Source: 54-19 sp038210655
GTDB lineage: Bacteria; Chloroflexota; Chloroflexia; Chloroheliales; Chloroheliaceae
DNA: 64,000 nt
NCBI GenBank assembly: GCA_038210655.1
Contig: JBBQWM010000003.1
Span: 124,001-188,000, forward strand
Reading direction: 5' to 3'
Numbering within the stretch: position 1 is the stretch's first letter; each line of letters starts with the position of its first letter. A program made the position numbers and the translations under genes. Of this stretch, positions 53,330 to 61,659 are shown in pieces. The notes under the pieces were generated by a model. It made no database searches and was not told the DNA's origin. It saw only the letters and a list, made by a program, of their open reading frames with translations.

Positions 53330-53419
53330 TTGTCATTCTGAGCCGCAGCGAAGAATCTCGTTTGTTGGGCTAGAGGTAGCTTTTGCCACCAGATTCTTCG
53401 CTGCGGCTCAGAATGACAA
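53330..53419. repeat. Inverted repeat with perfect 29-bp arms
   Basis: Arms at 53330-53358 and 53391-53419 (beginning TTGTCATTCTGAGCCGCAGC) pair perfectly around 32 bases. It follows the MBL gene stop and could act as a terminator-like structure in RNA, but there is no T-run. A decayed relative lies at 35.73 kb. Such TGTCATTCTGAG repeats are scattered through many bacterial genomes. Confidence 0.85.
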
Positions 53420-53679
53420 GGGTGTCATGACTTAGGTGTTGTAATCAGGCTCATAGGGCTGGGTAGTTACTTCTTATTTAGGCAATAGTTAACTTTAACT
53501 ATTTCAGATTACCGCCTCTTTTGGATAACCTCTGACAAAATAGTCAATCATGGGGATATTCTTAGCGGCCTGGTTTGGTATGATGTAAAAAATAAAAGCA
53601 TTCGCAAAAATAGAAGCGTTCGCAACGTTTGTTTAACCTTATTGACTTAATACAGCATCATCACAGAGAGAAGGCTTTT

Positions 53680-53805
53680 ATGCAATTTTTCAAAAGAAGC
53701 GGCTTTTTTGGCAAAGCCGGTTGGTTGTCAGGCCCAACCGACTACAGCTTGTATTGTTGGGGTGGGAATAAGCTTGTTACAAAAAATAGCGATGATGGCA
53801 GTTAA
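53680..53805 (+). CDS. Possible small peptide gene (41 residues)
   Basis: AGAAGG lies 5 bases before an ATG that opens MQFFKRSGFFGKAGWLSGPT and continues DYSLYCWGGNKLVTKNSDDG before a stop. The start is basic and aromatic with Gly-rich spacing. There is a single Cys and no clear signal or membrane helix. About 60-80 bases upstream are two direct repeats (AGCATTCGCAA at 53597 and AGCGTTCGCAA at 53615, 18-bp period) that could be regulator sites. No homologue is recognised. It could also be the front end of a decayed gene. Confidence 0.35.
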   Translation: MQFFKRSGFFGKAGWLSGPTDYSLYCWGGNKLVTKNSDDGS

Positions 53806-54362
53806 TAAACTCTGGCAACGCTAACCGTCTTAACTGTCTGGTTACTAAGAAAAGTGCGGCTGGCTAACCGCCGCTTGCCTAAGGAGCGATCTTTAGGGCG
53901 ACCCGTCTGCTCATAATGGGCTGTCCTAAAGATCGCGAAGGGGGGATATAGGTTCTAATCTGATATTAGTGTACATAATAATTTACATTATGTGTAGGAG
54001 CGAATTTCTGCTCGCGATTGAACACCCAGATACGGCTTCAATCGCGAGCAGAAGCTCCCTCCTACAGGGGCCAATAACTCTGCAATTTGCTATCGTTACT
54101 AAATTTTTGCTTTCCTTGCGCTCTCTGCGTCTCTGCGGTGAGTAGTTCTAGTTATTATTTGAATTTCACACCTCAAAATTGCTCCTCACTTGGGTCAAAA
54201 ATATAGGTTTTCCTTAGTGTATCTAATTTATTTTAATGTTAACTTTAGCCTATACATTTGACAATGTAGTCTATTGGATTTGAGCTTGTTTTAAGCTCGC
54301 CAGCACTGGCGCTGCTTCAGGCCACATTGTGCAGACTCTATAGTACACGAAGGAAATCAGGT
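53806..54362. other. Intergenic region before the NB-ARC/LuxR gene
   Basis: No gene is visible. It contains a short GC-rich inverted pair (about 53880-53940, GGAGCGATCTTTAGG against CCTAAAGATCGC), a REP-like hairpin at 53993-54066, and at about 54110-54150 the CTCTGCGTCTCTGCGGTGAG string also found near 35.88 kb. The last 150 bases are A+T-rich and probably hold the promoter of the regulator gene. Confidence 0.45.
53993..54066. repeat. REP-like hairpin (GTAGGAGCGAGCTT family)
   Basis: TGTAGGAGCGAATTTCTGCT and the inverted TGTAGGAGGGAGCTTCTGCT form a stem of about 30 bp with three changes. The flank CAATAACTCTGCAATTTGCT matches that of the 25.46-kb copy, which shows that a longer unit was copied. 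Confidence 0.8.
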
Positions 54363-57062
54363 ATGTCTGTCAGATTGATTGAGCGTAGTCTTGTCGAAAA
54401 TACCAGTCCACTCTATCTAATTGCGGATAGTGATATTGCTGCGATGCAGCTAACCAGCTTGGTCGGGCGCGAAACAGAAATAGAACTGATAAGTCAGATG
54501 TTAGTAGAGCAGCCCGAAGTGCGGTTGTTAACTTTGCTGGGGCCAGGCGGGATCGGCAAAACACGTCTGGCGCTGGCGGTAGCTGACAATCTGGCCCAGT
54601 CGGGCGAATTTGACTCTGGTATTTTTGTAATCTCTTTAGCCAACCTTCGGGAAGTCCCGGCAGTTTTACCGCGTATCGCTCAGTCTCTAAATATTTCTCA
54701 AAGCGGAACCAATAATGTAACCACCCGGATCAAGCAATATTTGAACGAACGTGGCCCGCTATTGCTTATATTGGATAATTGCGAAACCGTGGTTGAGGTT
54801 GGCTCACAAATACTAGATTTATTGGCAAGTTGCCCCAATCTCAAAATATTAATAACCAGTCGGCGCATCCTGCGAGTGCGTGGTGAGCAACAATTTAATG
54901 TTCCCCCACTTGTCCTACCACCCTTGTCTTCGCAACTAGCAGACAGCAATCGGGCGGAACTACGTAATTATCCGGCGGTTCAGCTTTTGGTGGAACGCGC
55001 CCGCCTGGTCAAACCTGACTTTAACTTGTCCGCCGATTTGTCTGAGACTATCGCTAAAATCTGCCATTGTTTAGAAGGGTTGCCCCTGGCGATAGAACTG
55101 GCGGCCCCTCGTCTGAGATGGTTATCGCCGAAAACCCTCCTGGCGCGGTTGGAACAGCGCCTGGAAATATTGAATGGTGGTTCCGCCGATATGCCGCTCC
55201 GTCACCAGACCATGCAAGCTTCGCTGGAGTGGAGTTACGATTTGCTAAACCCGCCCGAACAATTGCTTCTCAAACGCTTGAGCATCTTTGCCGGTAGCTG
55301 GTCGCTGAAAGCAATGGAAGCAATTTGTGGGGACGAGGAGGTTAAAGACCTATCCCCTAGCTCACGTCTTACATATACCAACATAGAAGAGGTTTTGTCA
55401 GGGTTAATCGACCAATCCCTGATCGTAGTGGGGGTAACGACGAACCCCGATAGCCCCTACCGCTACCGGTTGTTAGAAACTATTCGACAATATGCCTGGA
55501 AGCGCCTGAACAGCGAGGAGTCCGCCGAGGCCCTTCACCGCTTGCAAACCCGTCATCAGGATTACTATTTGCAAGTAGCCCAGTCGGCTACGCGGGAACT
55601 ATCCGGCCCAAATCAACTGGATATTCTGGCCCGTTTGGAGCAAAATTATAACAATTTTCTGGCGATACTAAGCCGGTCATTGACGGCTAAAGATGCTGAT
55701 ATCGCCTTAAAGTTGGCGGGGGCCTTGGGACAGTATTGGTGGATTCGTAATCTGAGCGAAGGTCAATTTTGGCTGGAAGCGACCCTGGCGAAGCGAACCG
55801 GGCCGGAAGATAAAATTGCCTGTGCTAATGCTTTGCGCAGACTTGGGATTATTGCTCATGGGCAGGGTGATTTTGTTAAAGCGCGAACTTGCTTTGAAGA
55901 ATGTCTTCAACTTTACCGTGAGGCCGAAGATAAGATTGGGATCGCTCACAGTTTGAACCATCTGGCTTCAATTAGCGCTCTTCAAAATAAGCTGCTGGAG
56001 AGTATTGCGCTACAAGAAGAGAGTCTAACGCTTTACCGCGAACTCAACGACCGACGCGGCCTGGCAAGTATTCTTAACAATCTTGGGGTCAATTACGAAA
56101 AGCAATGCAAATTCGAGCTGGCCTGGCAATATCTGACCGAAGCCTTGCAATGCTTTCGGGAAATCGGTCACGTTCATTCAATGGCTAATATACTGGGTAA
56201 TTTGGGTATTGTTGAATTGGAACTTGGCCTGCTTGTCGAGGCCCGGTCTAGCTGCCTTAAAAGCTTGAACCAGTTGCGCGTGTTGGGCGACCCTCGGCTA
56301 GAAGCCTTTGTGCTTACTACCCTCGGTCAAATTGAGATTGCGAAGGGGAACCTGGAAGCGGCCCGATCTTATCTCAAAGAGAGTTTGAGGCTTTTTGGTG
56401 AGCAAAACAATGCTTATGGAAGCGCTATCGGACTGCTAAGTTGGGGGCATTTGCTCAACCTTTCAGGTCAATATTCTCAAGCTCAGGCCGCCCTTCAAAA
56501 AAGCTGGGATTTTTTCGAGCGCCAGTCCAATTTACTAGGCCAGGCCCGTTGCCTGGAAGGTTTGGCTGAAACAGCTATTAACCAAAACCAACCAGCCCGC
56601 TCAGTGGTTTTACACGCTGCTGCCGTATCTTTAATTCGAGCCTTAAATATGGAATTCCCGCCTACTATGAGAGCAAATCAGACCCGCGTGTTGCTCGAAT
56701 GTCGAGATAGACTTGAAGAACCGCTTTACCAGGCGCTCTGGGAGAAAGGATTGGTTATGTCAGCCCAGGAAGCCTGGCTAAGTAATGAAGCAAATTTGAT
56801 CCAGACGGCAATGCTAGTACCCGTCGTTGATACTAAGCCCCCGGTTTCGTCCCTCAAGCTTGATGTAGTCGCCCCTTTAACCTCGCGTGAGGTGGAGGTG
56901 TTGGGGTTACTGGCCCAGGGCTTAACCAACGCTCAGATTGGGGATCAGTTGGTTTTAAGCAGACACACCGTTAGCGCCCATCTACGGTCGATTTTCGCTA
57001 AACTGGGGGTTACTTCCCGGACAGCAGCAGTACGCTTTGCCTCCGATCATGCTCTGATTTAG
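54363..57062 (+). CDS. NB-ARC/TPR transcriptional regulator with C-terminal LuxR HTH
   Basis: This 899-residue STAND-type regulator has an NB-ARC ATPase at about residues 25-330: Walker A GPGGIGKTRLALAV, Walker B LLLILDNCE, the RNBS-like LKILITSRR and GLPLAIELAA. A helical linker follows, then about eight TPR-like repeats (about 470-800, e.g. ARTCFEECLQLYREAEDKIG). The C-terminal LuxR HTH (about 830-899) reads LTSREVEVLGLLAQGLTNAQ and SRHTVSAHLRSIFAKLGVTS. It should bind ATP, oligomerise on a signal and activate transcription. The start is the ATG after AAGGAA. An upstream TTG is in frame. A close relative of its HTH ends the truncated gene at the window edge. Confidence 0.92.
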   Translation: MSVRLIERSLVENTSPLYLIADSDIAAMQLTSLVGRETEIELISQMLVEQPEVRLLTLLGPGGIGKTRLALAVADNLAQSGEFDSGIFVISLANLREVPAVLPRIAQSLNISQSGTNNVTTRIKQYLNERGPLLLILDNCETVVEVGSQILDLLASCPNLKILITSRRILRVRGEQQFNVPPLVLPPLSSQLADSNRAELRNYPAVQLLVERARLVKPDFNLSADLSETIAKICHCLEGLPLAIELAAPRLRWLSPKTLLARLEQRLEILNGGSADMPLRHQTMQASLEWSYDLLNPPEQLLLKRLSIFAGSWSLKAMEAICGDEEVKDLSPSSRLTYTNIEEVLSGLIDQSLIVVGVTTNPDSPYRYRLLETIRQYAWKRLNSEESAEALHRLQTRHQDYYLQVAQSATRELSGPNQLDILARLEQNYNNFLAILSRSLTAKDADIALKLAGALGQYWWIRNLSEGQFWLEATLAKRTGPEDKIACANALRRLGIIAHGQGDFVKARTCFEECLQLYREAEDKIGIAHSLNHLASISALQNKLLESIALQEESLTLYRELNDRRGLASILNNLGVNYEKQCKFELAWQYLTEALQCFREIGHVHSMANILGNLGIVELELGLLVEARSSCLKSLNQLRVLGDPRLEAFVLTTLGQIEIAKGNLEAARSYLKESLRLFGEQNNAYGSAIGLLSWGHLLNLSGQYSQAQAALQKSWDFFERQSNLLGQARCLEGLAETAINQNQPARSVVLHAAAVSLIRALNMEFPPTMRANQTRVLLECRDRLEEPLYQALWEKGLVMSAQEAWLSNEANLIQTAMLVPVVDTKPPVSSLKLDVVAPLTSREVEVLGLLAQGLTNAQIGDQLVLSRHTVSAHLRSIFAKLGVTSRTAAVRFASDHALI

Positions 57063-57070
57063 CGGTGTGG

Positions 57071-59695
57071 TCAATTTATAAGCAAGTAGCCTATAACAAG
57101 ATTGTCGCGGCCTTCGGTCAAGCTACGGTTATTGGTGGCAGGGTCGTAGAGGCCGATCTCGACCCGATAGCGACCTGGCCCTAAATTGGCGGGCAACGGG
57201 AGGCTATGTACATCCTGGTAAGCATCTCCAACCCGCCAGCGCCGCGTATCGGCCTGGTCGTCGAGGGGAGCCGTATCGCGTTGGGCCACCGTCTTGCCGC
57301 TTTCGTCCACTACATGCACAAACATTTTAATAGCCTGGGCGGGGGGCTGCCCTACTCGCCAGACGAAACGCAAGTCCAGGCTACGCAGGGCAGCTTCTTT
57401 CGCATTTAGTCGGATAATTTCGCCAGTTTCAACCGGGTCGGCATTGGCCCGCCCGTCCAGCGAGGTGCTAAGACCGAAGGGGGTTAGCCATAGACCGTTG
57501 TCAAAGCGCCAGGGCCGTCGGAGGGCCAGGGGCCGCACCCGGTAAAGGTCGGCATACTCGACCGAGCCGATCTTGCTGGCCCCCGTTCCAATAAACTCGA
57601 CCGAGCGGGGGGTAAGCTGGCTCAGGGCCAACTTGACATCCACAACTGCCGCTTCTGCCCTGCTCAAGCCTTCGACGACCTGGGCCTGAGCGCGATCTTG
57701 CCGGAACAGTTCGTCCACCAACCCGCGCTCCCGACTGCCGGTCAGCCCGGTTCCCAACAGATCAAAGAAGCCCCGCCGATCCATCTCAAGGTTCAGGTAA
57801 ACCATATATCCGGCACTATCGACCAGATATTTGCCAGTGGCCGGTAGCTTAACCGGACGCTTTCCGGCCATAAAGCTATAGCCGGGGTCGAAAGTTAAGA
57901 CAGCCTCACCTGTCTTGGCGCTTCGCAACATCTCTCCTACCGGGCGATAAACCCGGTCGTACTGCGGTTGGCGGGCCTCCTGCCACTGGGCCAACCCTAA
58001 CGGCCCGATCAGTAGAATAAGGATGAGGGATGAGGGATGAGGGATGAAGGGGAAGGAGAAGGACTGAGGACTGAGGGCTGAGGACTGAGGACTGAGGGGT
58101 AAAACAGCCTTTGCTGTCTGATTTCTGCTGTCTGATTTCTGATCTCTAATCTCTAATTTCCGATTTCTCTTCCGGCTTAAATCTTGCCAGAGTGGCGCCG
58201 AAAAGAGGCCCGCGCCAAGTAAGGCCAACGGTAAGGCCCACTGCACATAGTACCAGGGATGAAAAGATTTGCTCAGGATGAAGATTGCCAGGAGTGGCAG
58301 GCTCCACAGGGTCGGGATCAGCCAGCGTCCTCGGTCGCGCCCACCTGCGATCAACCAGCAAGCCAGCAACAGCAAGGCCAACCCGCCTAACCAGATCGTC
58401 AGCCCACTATCGGGCATATCGGCAAGTCGGGCGATTTGGTCTTTGCCCTCGCGGGTTTCGAGCGGGCGCAACAATTGGAACAGTACGACCTGACGCAAAA
58501 CCTCGCCCGGCCCGGCCCGTAAGACGAACGGCCCCAGCAGCAGTACAGTACCCGCTACTAGTCCGGCCCCGATCCAGCCCAGCGCCCGCCAGCCTCTAGT
58601 TGCCAGCAAATAGACCAGCAAAGCAAAGATCAGGGCGGCTCCCGGCAATTTGCACAGGGTCGAAAATGCTAGTAACGCCCCGCTTCCAAGCCACAACCCG
58701 CGCCGTACCGCTTGCCGTCCGGCCCATTCGGATTCCAGATAGCAACCCAACCCGACGGCGGCAAAGAAGTTGGCGGGCGTTTCGAGGGTCGCCACCCCGG
58801 CAGCCGCCGTATCAGCAGCGTAAAGACCAGCGGCGACCAGTCCTGGCCCAATTGCAACCCCGGCCCCTCGCGACCACATTCGCCCGGCGACCCACCCGAT
58901 TGCTACTATCGTAAGCAGACCTAGCCCAATAACGCCCCAACGGGCCAGCAAAAAATCCTGGTAGCCGTCTGTTCCCGACCCACCTAGTTTTAGCAAAGTG
59001 GCGTAAAGAAGCTCTGCACCGGGTGGATGGGCCAAAAAGAAATCGCGGTAAGGCCATTCTCCTTGAGCCAGCAGAGTGGAGCCACTAAAATAGACCATCT
59101 CGTCGTAATTAGAGGCGGGTAAGCGTCCGGCCTGATCCGGCAACAGTTGGCTGACCCGTTGACCGTAGCCAAGTAGCAAAGCCAGTCCTAGCCCAGCTAT
59201 AATCAGGACCGCCTGATACCGACCGCGTAAAACCGGCTTTGGGGTATCGGTTATTGCGGCAATCTTTGGCTTAGCATTATTGATCCAGAAAAGGGTGATC
59301 GCTCCCTGTAGCCATAGAACCAGCATCAGAAGCGGGAAAACGGGTTGAGGGGAAGTCAGGTTATCAAAAGGGGTTGAACGGGTGAGAATATCTTCAAAGC
59401 GCCACGAAAACAGCGCCGCCAGACTCTGCCAGAAGCGATTCAAGATGTGCAAGGCTATCACTAGCCCCAGCGAAGCAAGCACAAGCGCAATTTTGGCTTC
59501 CCACTTTAGATATAGAACCCAGGTCGGTGAGGTGGGCGAAGCTTTCAAAGGGGTAAGGGAACCGTCCGCCGGGGTAGTAGGGGCGAGTTGTGGGTTGTGC
59601 TTAACTTGATTTGGCTTAATGGTGATGCCTCCCGCTTTCTGATAGCCACGCCTTACTTGTAGGGCGATTATAACAAAAGCGGGTAGCTCGGTCAA
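57071..59695 (-). CDS. Polytopic GT39/PMT_2-type glycosyltransferase
   Basis: This protein of up to 874 residues has about eleven membrane helices between residues 65 and 600. The GT-C acidic site is YDEMVYFSGSTLLAQGEWPY (about 200-219, with the D-E pair), followed by RDFFLAHPPGAELLYATLLK. The loop at about 515-560 is low complexity (KLEIRDQ, KSDSRNQ; SPQSSAL, SPQSFSF) and encoded by heptamer DNA arrays. The last 200 residues are an extracytoplasmic beta domain (RYRVEIGLYDPATN). The start is uncertain. A TTG gives the full length, but GGGAGG lies 7 bases before an in-frame ATT at 59620. It converges on the regulator gene with an 8-base gap. Confidence 0.8.
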   Translation of the reverse strand: MTELPAFVIIALQVRRGYQKAGGITIKPNQVKHNPQLAPTTPADGSLTPLKASPTSPTWVLYLKWEAKIALVLASLGLVIALHILNRFWQSLAALFSWRFEDILTRSTPFDNLTSPQPVFPLLMLVLWLQGAITLFWINNAKPKIAAITDTPKPVLRGRYQAVLIIAGLGLALLLGYGQRVSQLLPDQAGRLPASNYDEMVYFSGSTLLAQGEWPYRDFFLAHPPGAELLYATLLKLGGSGTDGYQDFLLARWGVIGLGLLTIVAIGWVAGRMWSRGAGVAIGPGLVAAGLYAADTAAAGVATLETPANFFAAVGLGCYLESEWAGRQAVRRGLWLGSGALLAFSTLCKLPGAALIFALLVYLLATRGWRALGWIGAGLVAGTVLLLGPFVLRAGPGEVLRQVVLFQLLRPLETREGKDQIARLADMPDSGLTIWLGGLALLLLACWLIAGGRDRGRWLIPTLWSLPLLAIFILSKSFHPWYYVQWALPLALLGAGLFSAPLWQDLSRKRNRKLEIRDQKSDSRNQTAKAVLPLSPQSSALSPQSFSFPFIPHPSSLILILLIGPLGLAQWQEARQPQYDRVYRPVGEMLRSAKTGEAVLTFDPGYSFMAGKRPVKLPATGKYLVDSAGYMVYLNLEMDRRGFFDLLGTGLTGSRERGLVDELFRQDRAQAQVVEGLSRAEAAVVDVKLALSQLTPRSVEFIGTGASKIGSVEYADLYRVRPLALRRPWRFDNGLWLTPFGLSTSLDGRANADPVETGEIIRLNAKEAALRSLDLRFVWRVGQPPAQAIKMFVHVVDESGKTVAQRDTAPLDDQADTRRWRVGDAYQDVHSLPLPANLGPGRYRVEIGLYDPATNNRSLTEGRDNLVIGYLLIN
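58019..58168. repeat. Heptamer arrays inside a GT39-type coding sequence
   Basis: GGGATGA units (58019-58050), then GGACTGA units (about 58060-58100), then TGTCTGATTTCTG and TTTCTAA/TCTCTAA units (58117-58168) lie in the coding strand complement. They encode one cytosolic loop in frame. The array types match those in the 21.2-kb glycosyltransferase and in several intergenic spots. Confidence 0.8.
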
Positions 59696-59917
59696 AGCCG
59701 GGTAACATTTTATATTTCAGATTAAGAAATTTGCAGTTGGTATTATGACAAATAATTTCTGAGGATGCCTTTGTTTAGGATTATAGATTTACTTGGGCCA
59801 CATATCCCGCAGTGGGTTTGGTAATTTGGATCAAGTGAGACTGTTTTTACAGCCTCACTTGATTACAGCGATTGCTTCCAAGTCTATTCCTTTGGCATCG
59901 GCCTTTTCGGGCAGAAG

Positions 59918-60211
59918 CTAGAGGCTGTAAACTAGCTCGTATTCCTGCGTTTCCATAGCGGTGGCGTAAAAGTGTTCTACCGAACCTACCATCGCTAAAA
60001 ACTCAGGGTTTGTTACCATCGCCATCTTAGCTTCCGCCGACTCCCAGATTGACACCATTATTAGTTTGTTGGTAGCATGGTCAAACCCAGTCATCGATCT
60101 CACAATACCGCTGTACTTACCACTGACTGAAGCCCCGAATCCTTTGAAAAAGGTAAGGGCTTCTTCTATCTTGTCTGGTTTTATTTCTCGGCTCCAAATG
60201 TCTATAATCAT
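59918..60211 (-). CDS. ABM-like (dimeric alpha/beta barrel) small protein
   Basis: This 97-residue protein has the ferredoxin-like pattern of antibiotic-biosynthesis-monooxygenase/stress-responsive barrels. MIIDIWSREIKPDKIEEALT is strand 1 and helix 1. KYSGIVRSMTGFDHATNKLI and MVSIWESAEAKMAMVTNPEF match the (x)-x-x-W-x-(S/D)-x-E-A motif. These dimers act on polyketides, heme or quinones, and some are structural only. It stands at the end of a minus-strand run with GT1 and SnoaL-like genes. AAAGGAA lies upstream of the ATG. The 220 bases after its stop hold nothing that I can name. Confidence 0.65.
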   Translation of the reverse strand: MIIDIWSREIKPDKIEEALTFFKGFGASVSGKYSGIVRSMTGFDHATNKLIMVSIWESAEAKMAMVTNPEFLAMVGSVEHFYATAMETQEYELVYSL

Positions 60212-60285
60212 AGTAAGAGATTCCTTTCCGGTTATAGTATATAACCTGAATTAACCTTGAACTCGAAATTCAAAATGGCTTGAGC

Positions 60286-60396
60286 TTATTTCTCTTCGGT
60301 AAGAGTTGGTACAACCTTTAGACCCAGTTGTTGCCGGAGGCCGCGGCGATCCACCTCCGCCCAAAGTTCGACTACTTTACCATTGGAGTAACTTTG
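60286..60396 (-). pseudogene. Duplicated 3' fragment of the SnoaL-like gene
   Basis: About 93 bases (60304-60396) match 61678-61770 at roughly 90 percent. In the SnoaL frame the fragment reads YSNGKVVELWAEVDRRGLRQ, then QLGLKVVPT, and stops after LTEEK. It is the C-terminal third of that gene only. It overlaps the last codons of the GT1 gene in another frame. The arrangement points to a duplication that fused the end of the glycosyltransferase gene to a piece of the SnoaL gene. Confidence 0.75.
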
Positions 60397-61610
60397 TCCG
60401 CCAGTGCTTCCAGCAAAGCTACCGCCTGGTCTAGCCCTGGCAGATTGTGCATCTCCCTTTGCAGACGCACCAAATTCTGGCGATAAAGTGGATTCTCAAG
60501 TGCCTCGCGGGTAGCCTTGCGAACTTGCACAGGCGTAAGCTCCTCAAGCGATACCACCGGGGCAAGCTTTAGCTCAACGCAGCGCTGGGCGTTCATAAAC
60601 TGGTCTGCAATTAGCGGGATAAGCACCACTGGCAGTGCCCGGTCAATTGCGAGGAGGAGACTGTTACTGCCACCGTGCATCACCATTAAGTCAACATAGG
60701 GTAGTAGCAGAGTATGCGGAATATAGCGTTCGATATGGATGTTTGCCGGTTGCTCACCAAACTCGGCTGGATCTTTGTCCCGCCCCAGTGTTATAATCAG
60801 GTTGATAGGCTCGTCCCGTAAGCCCTCAATAATGGTCTGGATTACACGCGGATAGAAACCGGGCATGTGATTTACTTCAGTGCCAAGTGTTACATAAACG
60901 GTTGGTTGTTTGGGCAAGGTCTGAACCCACGCTGGTAAATTCTCGTTACCCGAACGGTCATAAAACTGTGGGCGGAAGAATCTAGTCGTTGGCGGGTAAA
61001 CCGATCCCGGTCTGGAGAAGGCAAGTTCAGGCGGGCTAAATTGTAGCAGGAGGTCAGGAAAACTCTTGCTTCCGTCGGCATCCGGTTCCAGGCCGTATTG
61101 TACCCGTACCGCGTTCACATATTCAATGGACAGATTATGGAAAAACTGGAGACCCTCCAAGAAAGCGCCAGCGCTGATAGAGGCCTGGGGTAAACCGAGA
61201 TGTTCGGCGGCAATTCCACCCCCATACGCCCCTGCTTCCCGTATAATCATGTCAGGTTGCCATTTTTCAGCAATTGCCAGTATATCCGGTATCAGACGGC
61301 GCGGTTCAAGGCTACCAAACACTTGTGAAAATATTTTCATTTCGCTTTCGGGGCCGGGCGGTAGCTGGGCTAACTGTCCCATCAGTTCCAGAAATTCGGG
61401 ATCATCCTGGCGGTCACGACCTGCCGGAAAAGCTTCAAACCCGGCTGCCTCTACCGCCGGGCAAAAATGCTGCGCCACTGCAAAGGCGACGGTGTGTCCC
61501 GCTTCCCTGAGTTGCAGGGCGGTTGGTACTATCGGGTGAAAATGGCCGGAGCCGGGGTAAGTTGTAAACAAAAAGCGGTATTTTCCGCTGTGAGTGTTGC
61601 CAGATGTCAT
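60372..61610 (-). CDS. GT1 family glycosyltransferase (MGT/UGT-like)
   Basis: This 412-residue GT-B enzyme transfers a sugar from a nucleotide donor to a small lipophilic acceptor. The N-terminal domain begins YRFLFTTYPGSGHFHPIVPT. The donor-binding C-terminal domain has PTVYVTLGTEVNH and IPHTLLLPYVDLMVMHGGSN, and VVLIPLIADQFMNAQR, the usual H-G-G-x-(G/N)-(S/T) and P-x-x-x-DQ-x-x-N/A motifs. It resembles macrolide and flavonoid glycosyltransferases. The last eight residues and the stop come from sequence duplicated out of the neighbouring SnoaL gene, read in another frame. AAGGGG precedes the ATG. The acceptor is unknown. Confidence 0.9.
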   Translation of the reverse strand: MTSGNTHSGKYRFLFTTYPGSGHFHPIVPTALQLREAGHTVAFAVAQHFCPAVEAAGFEAFPAGRDRQDDPEFLELMGQLAQLPPGPESEMKIFSQVFGSLEPRRLIPDILAIAEKWQPDMIIREAGAYGGGIAAEHLGLPQASISAGAFLEGLQFFHNLSIEYVNAVRVQYGLEPDADGSKSFPDLLLQFSPPELAFSRPGSVYPPTTRFFRPQFYDRSGNENLPAWVQTLPKQPTVYVTLGTEVNHMPGFYPRVIQTIIEGLRDEPINLIITLGRDKDPAEFGEQPANIHIERYIPHTLLLPYVDLMVMHGGSNSLLLAIDRALPVVLIPLIADQFMNAQRCVELKLAPVVSLEELTPVQVRKATREALENPLYRQNLVRLQREMHNLPGLDQAVALLEALADKVTPMVK

Positions 61611-61659
61611 AAAAATCCCCTTTCTTCTACAAACTCAAAAATCTTGAAAAGGCGTAAGG

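Noticed and set aside
54363..57062. Antiphage STAND/Avs-type defence protein
   Set aside because: NB-ARC plus TPR could suggest defence, but the C-terminus is a standard LuxR DNA-binding domain and there is no nuclease or other effector. A transcription regulator is the simpler reading.
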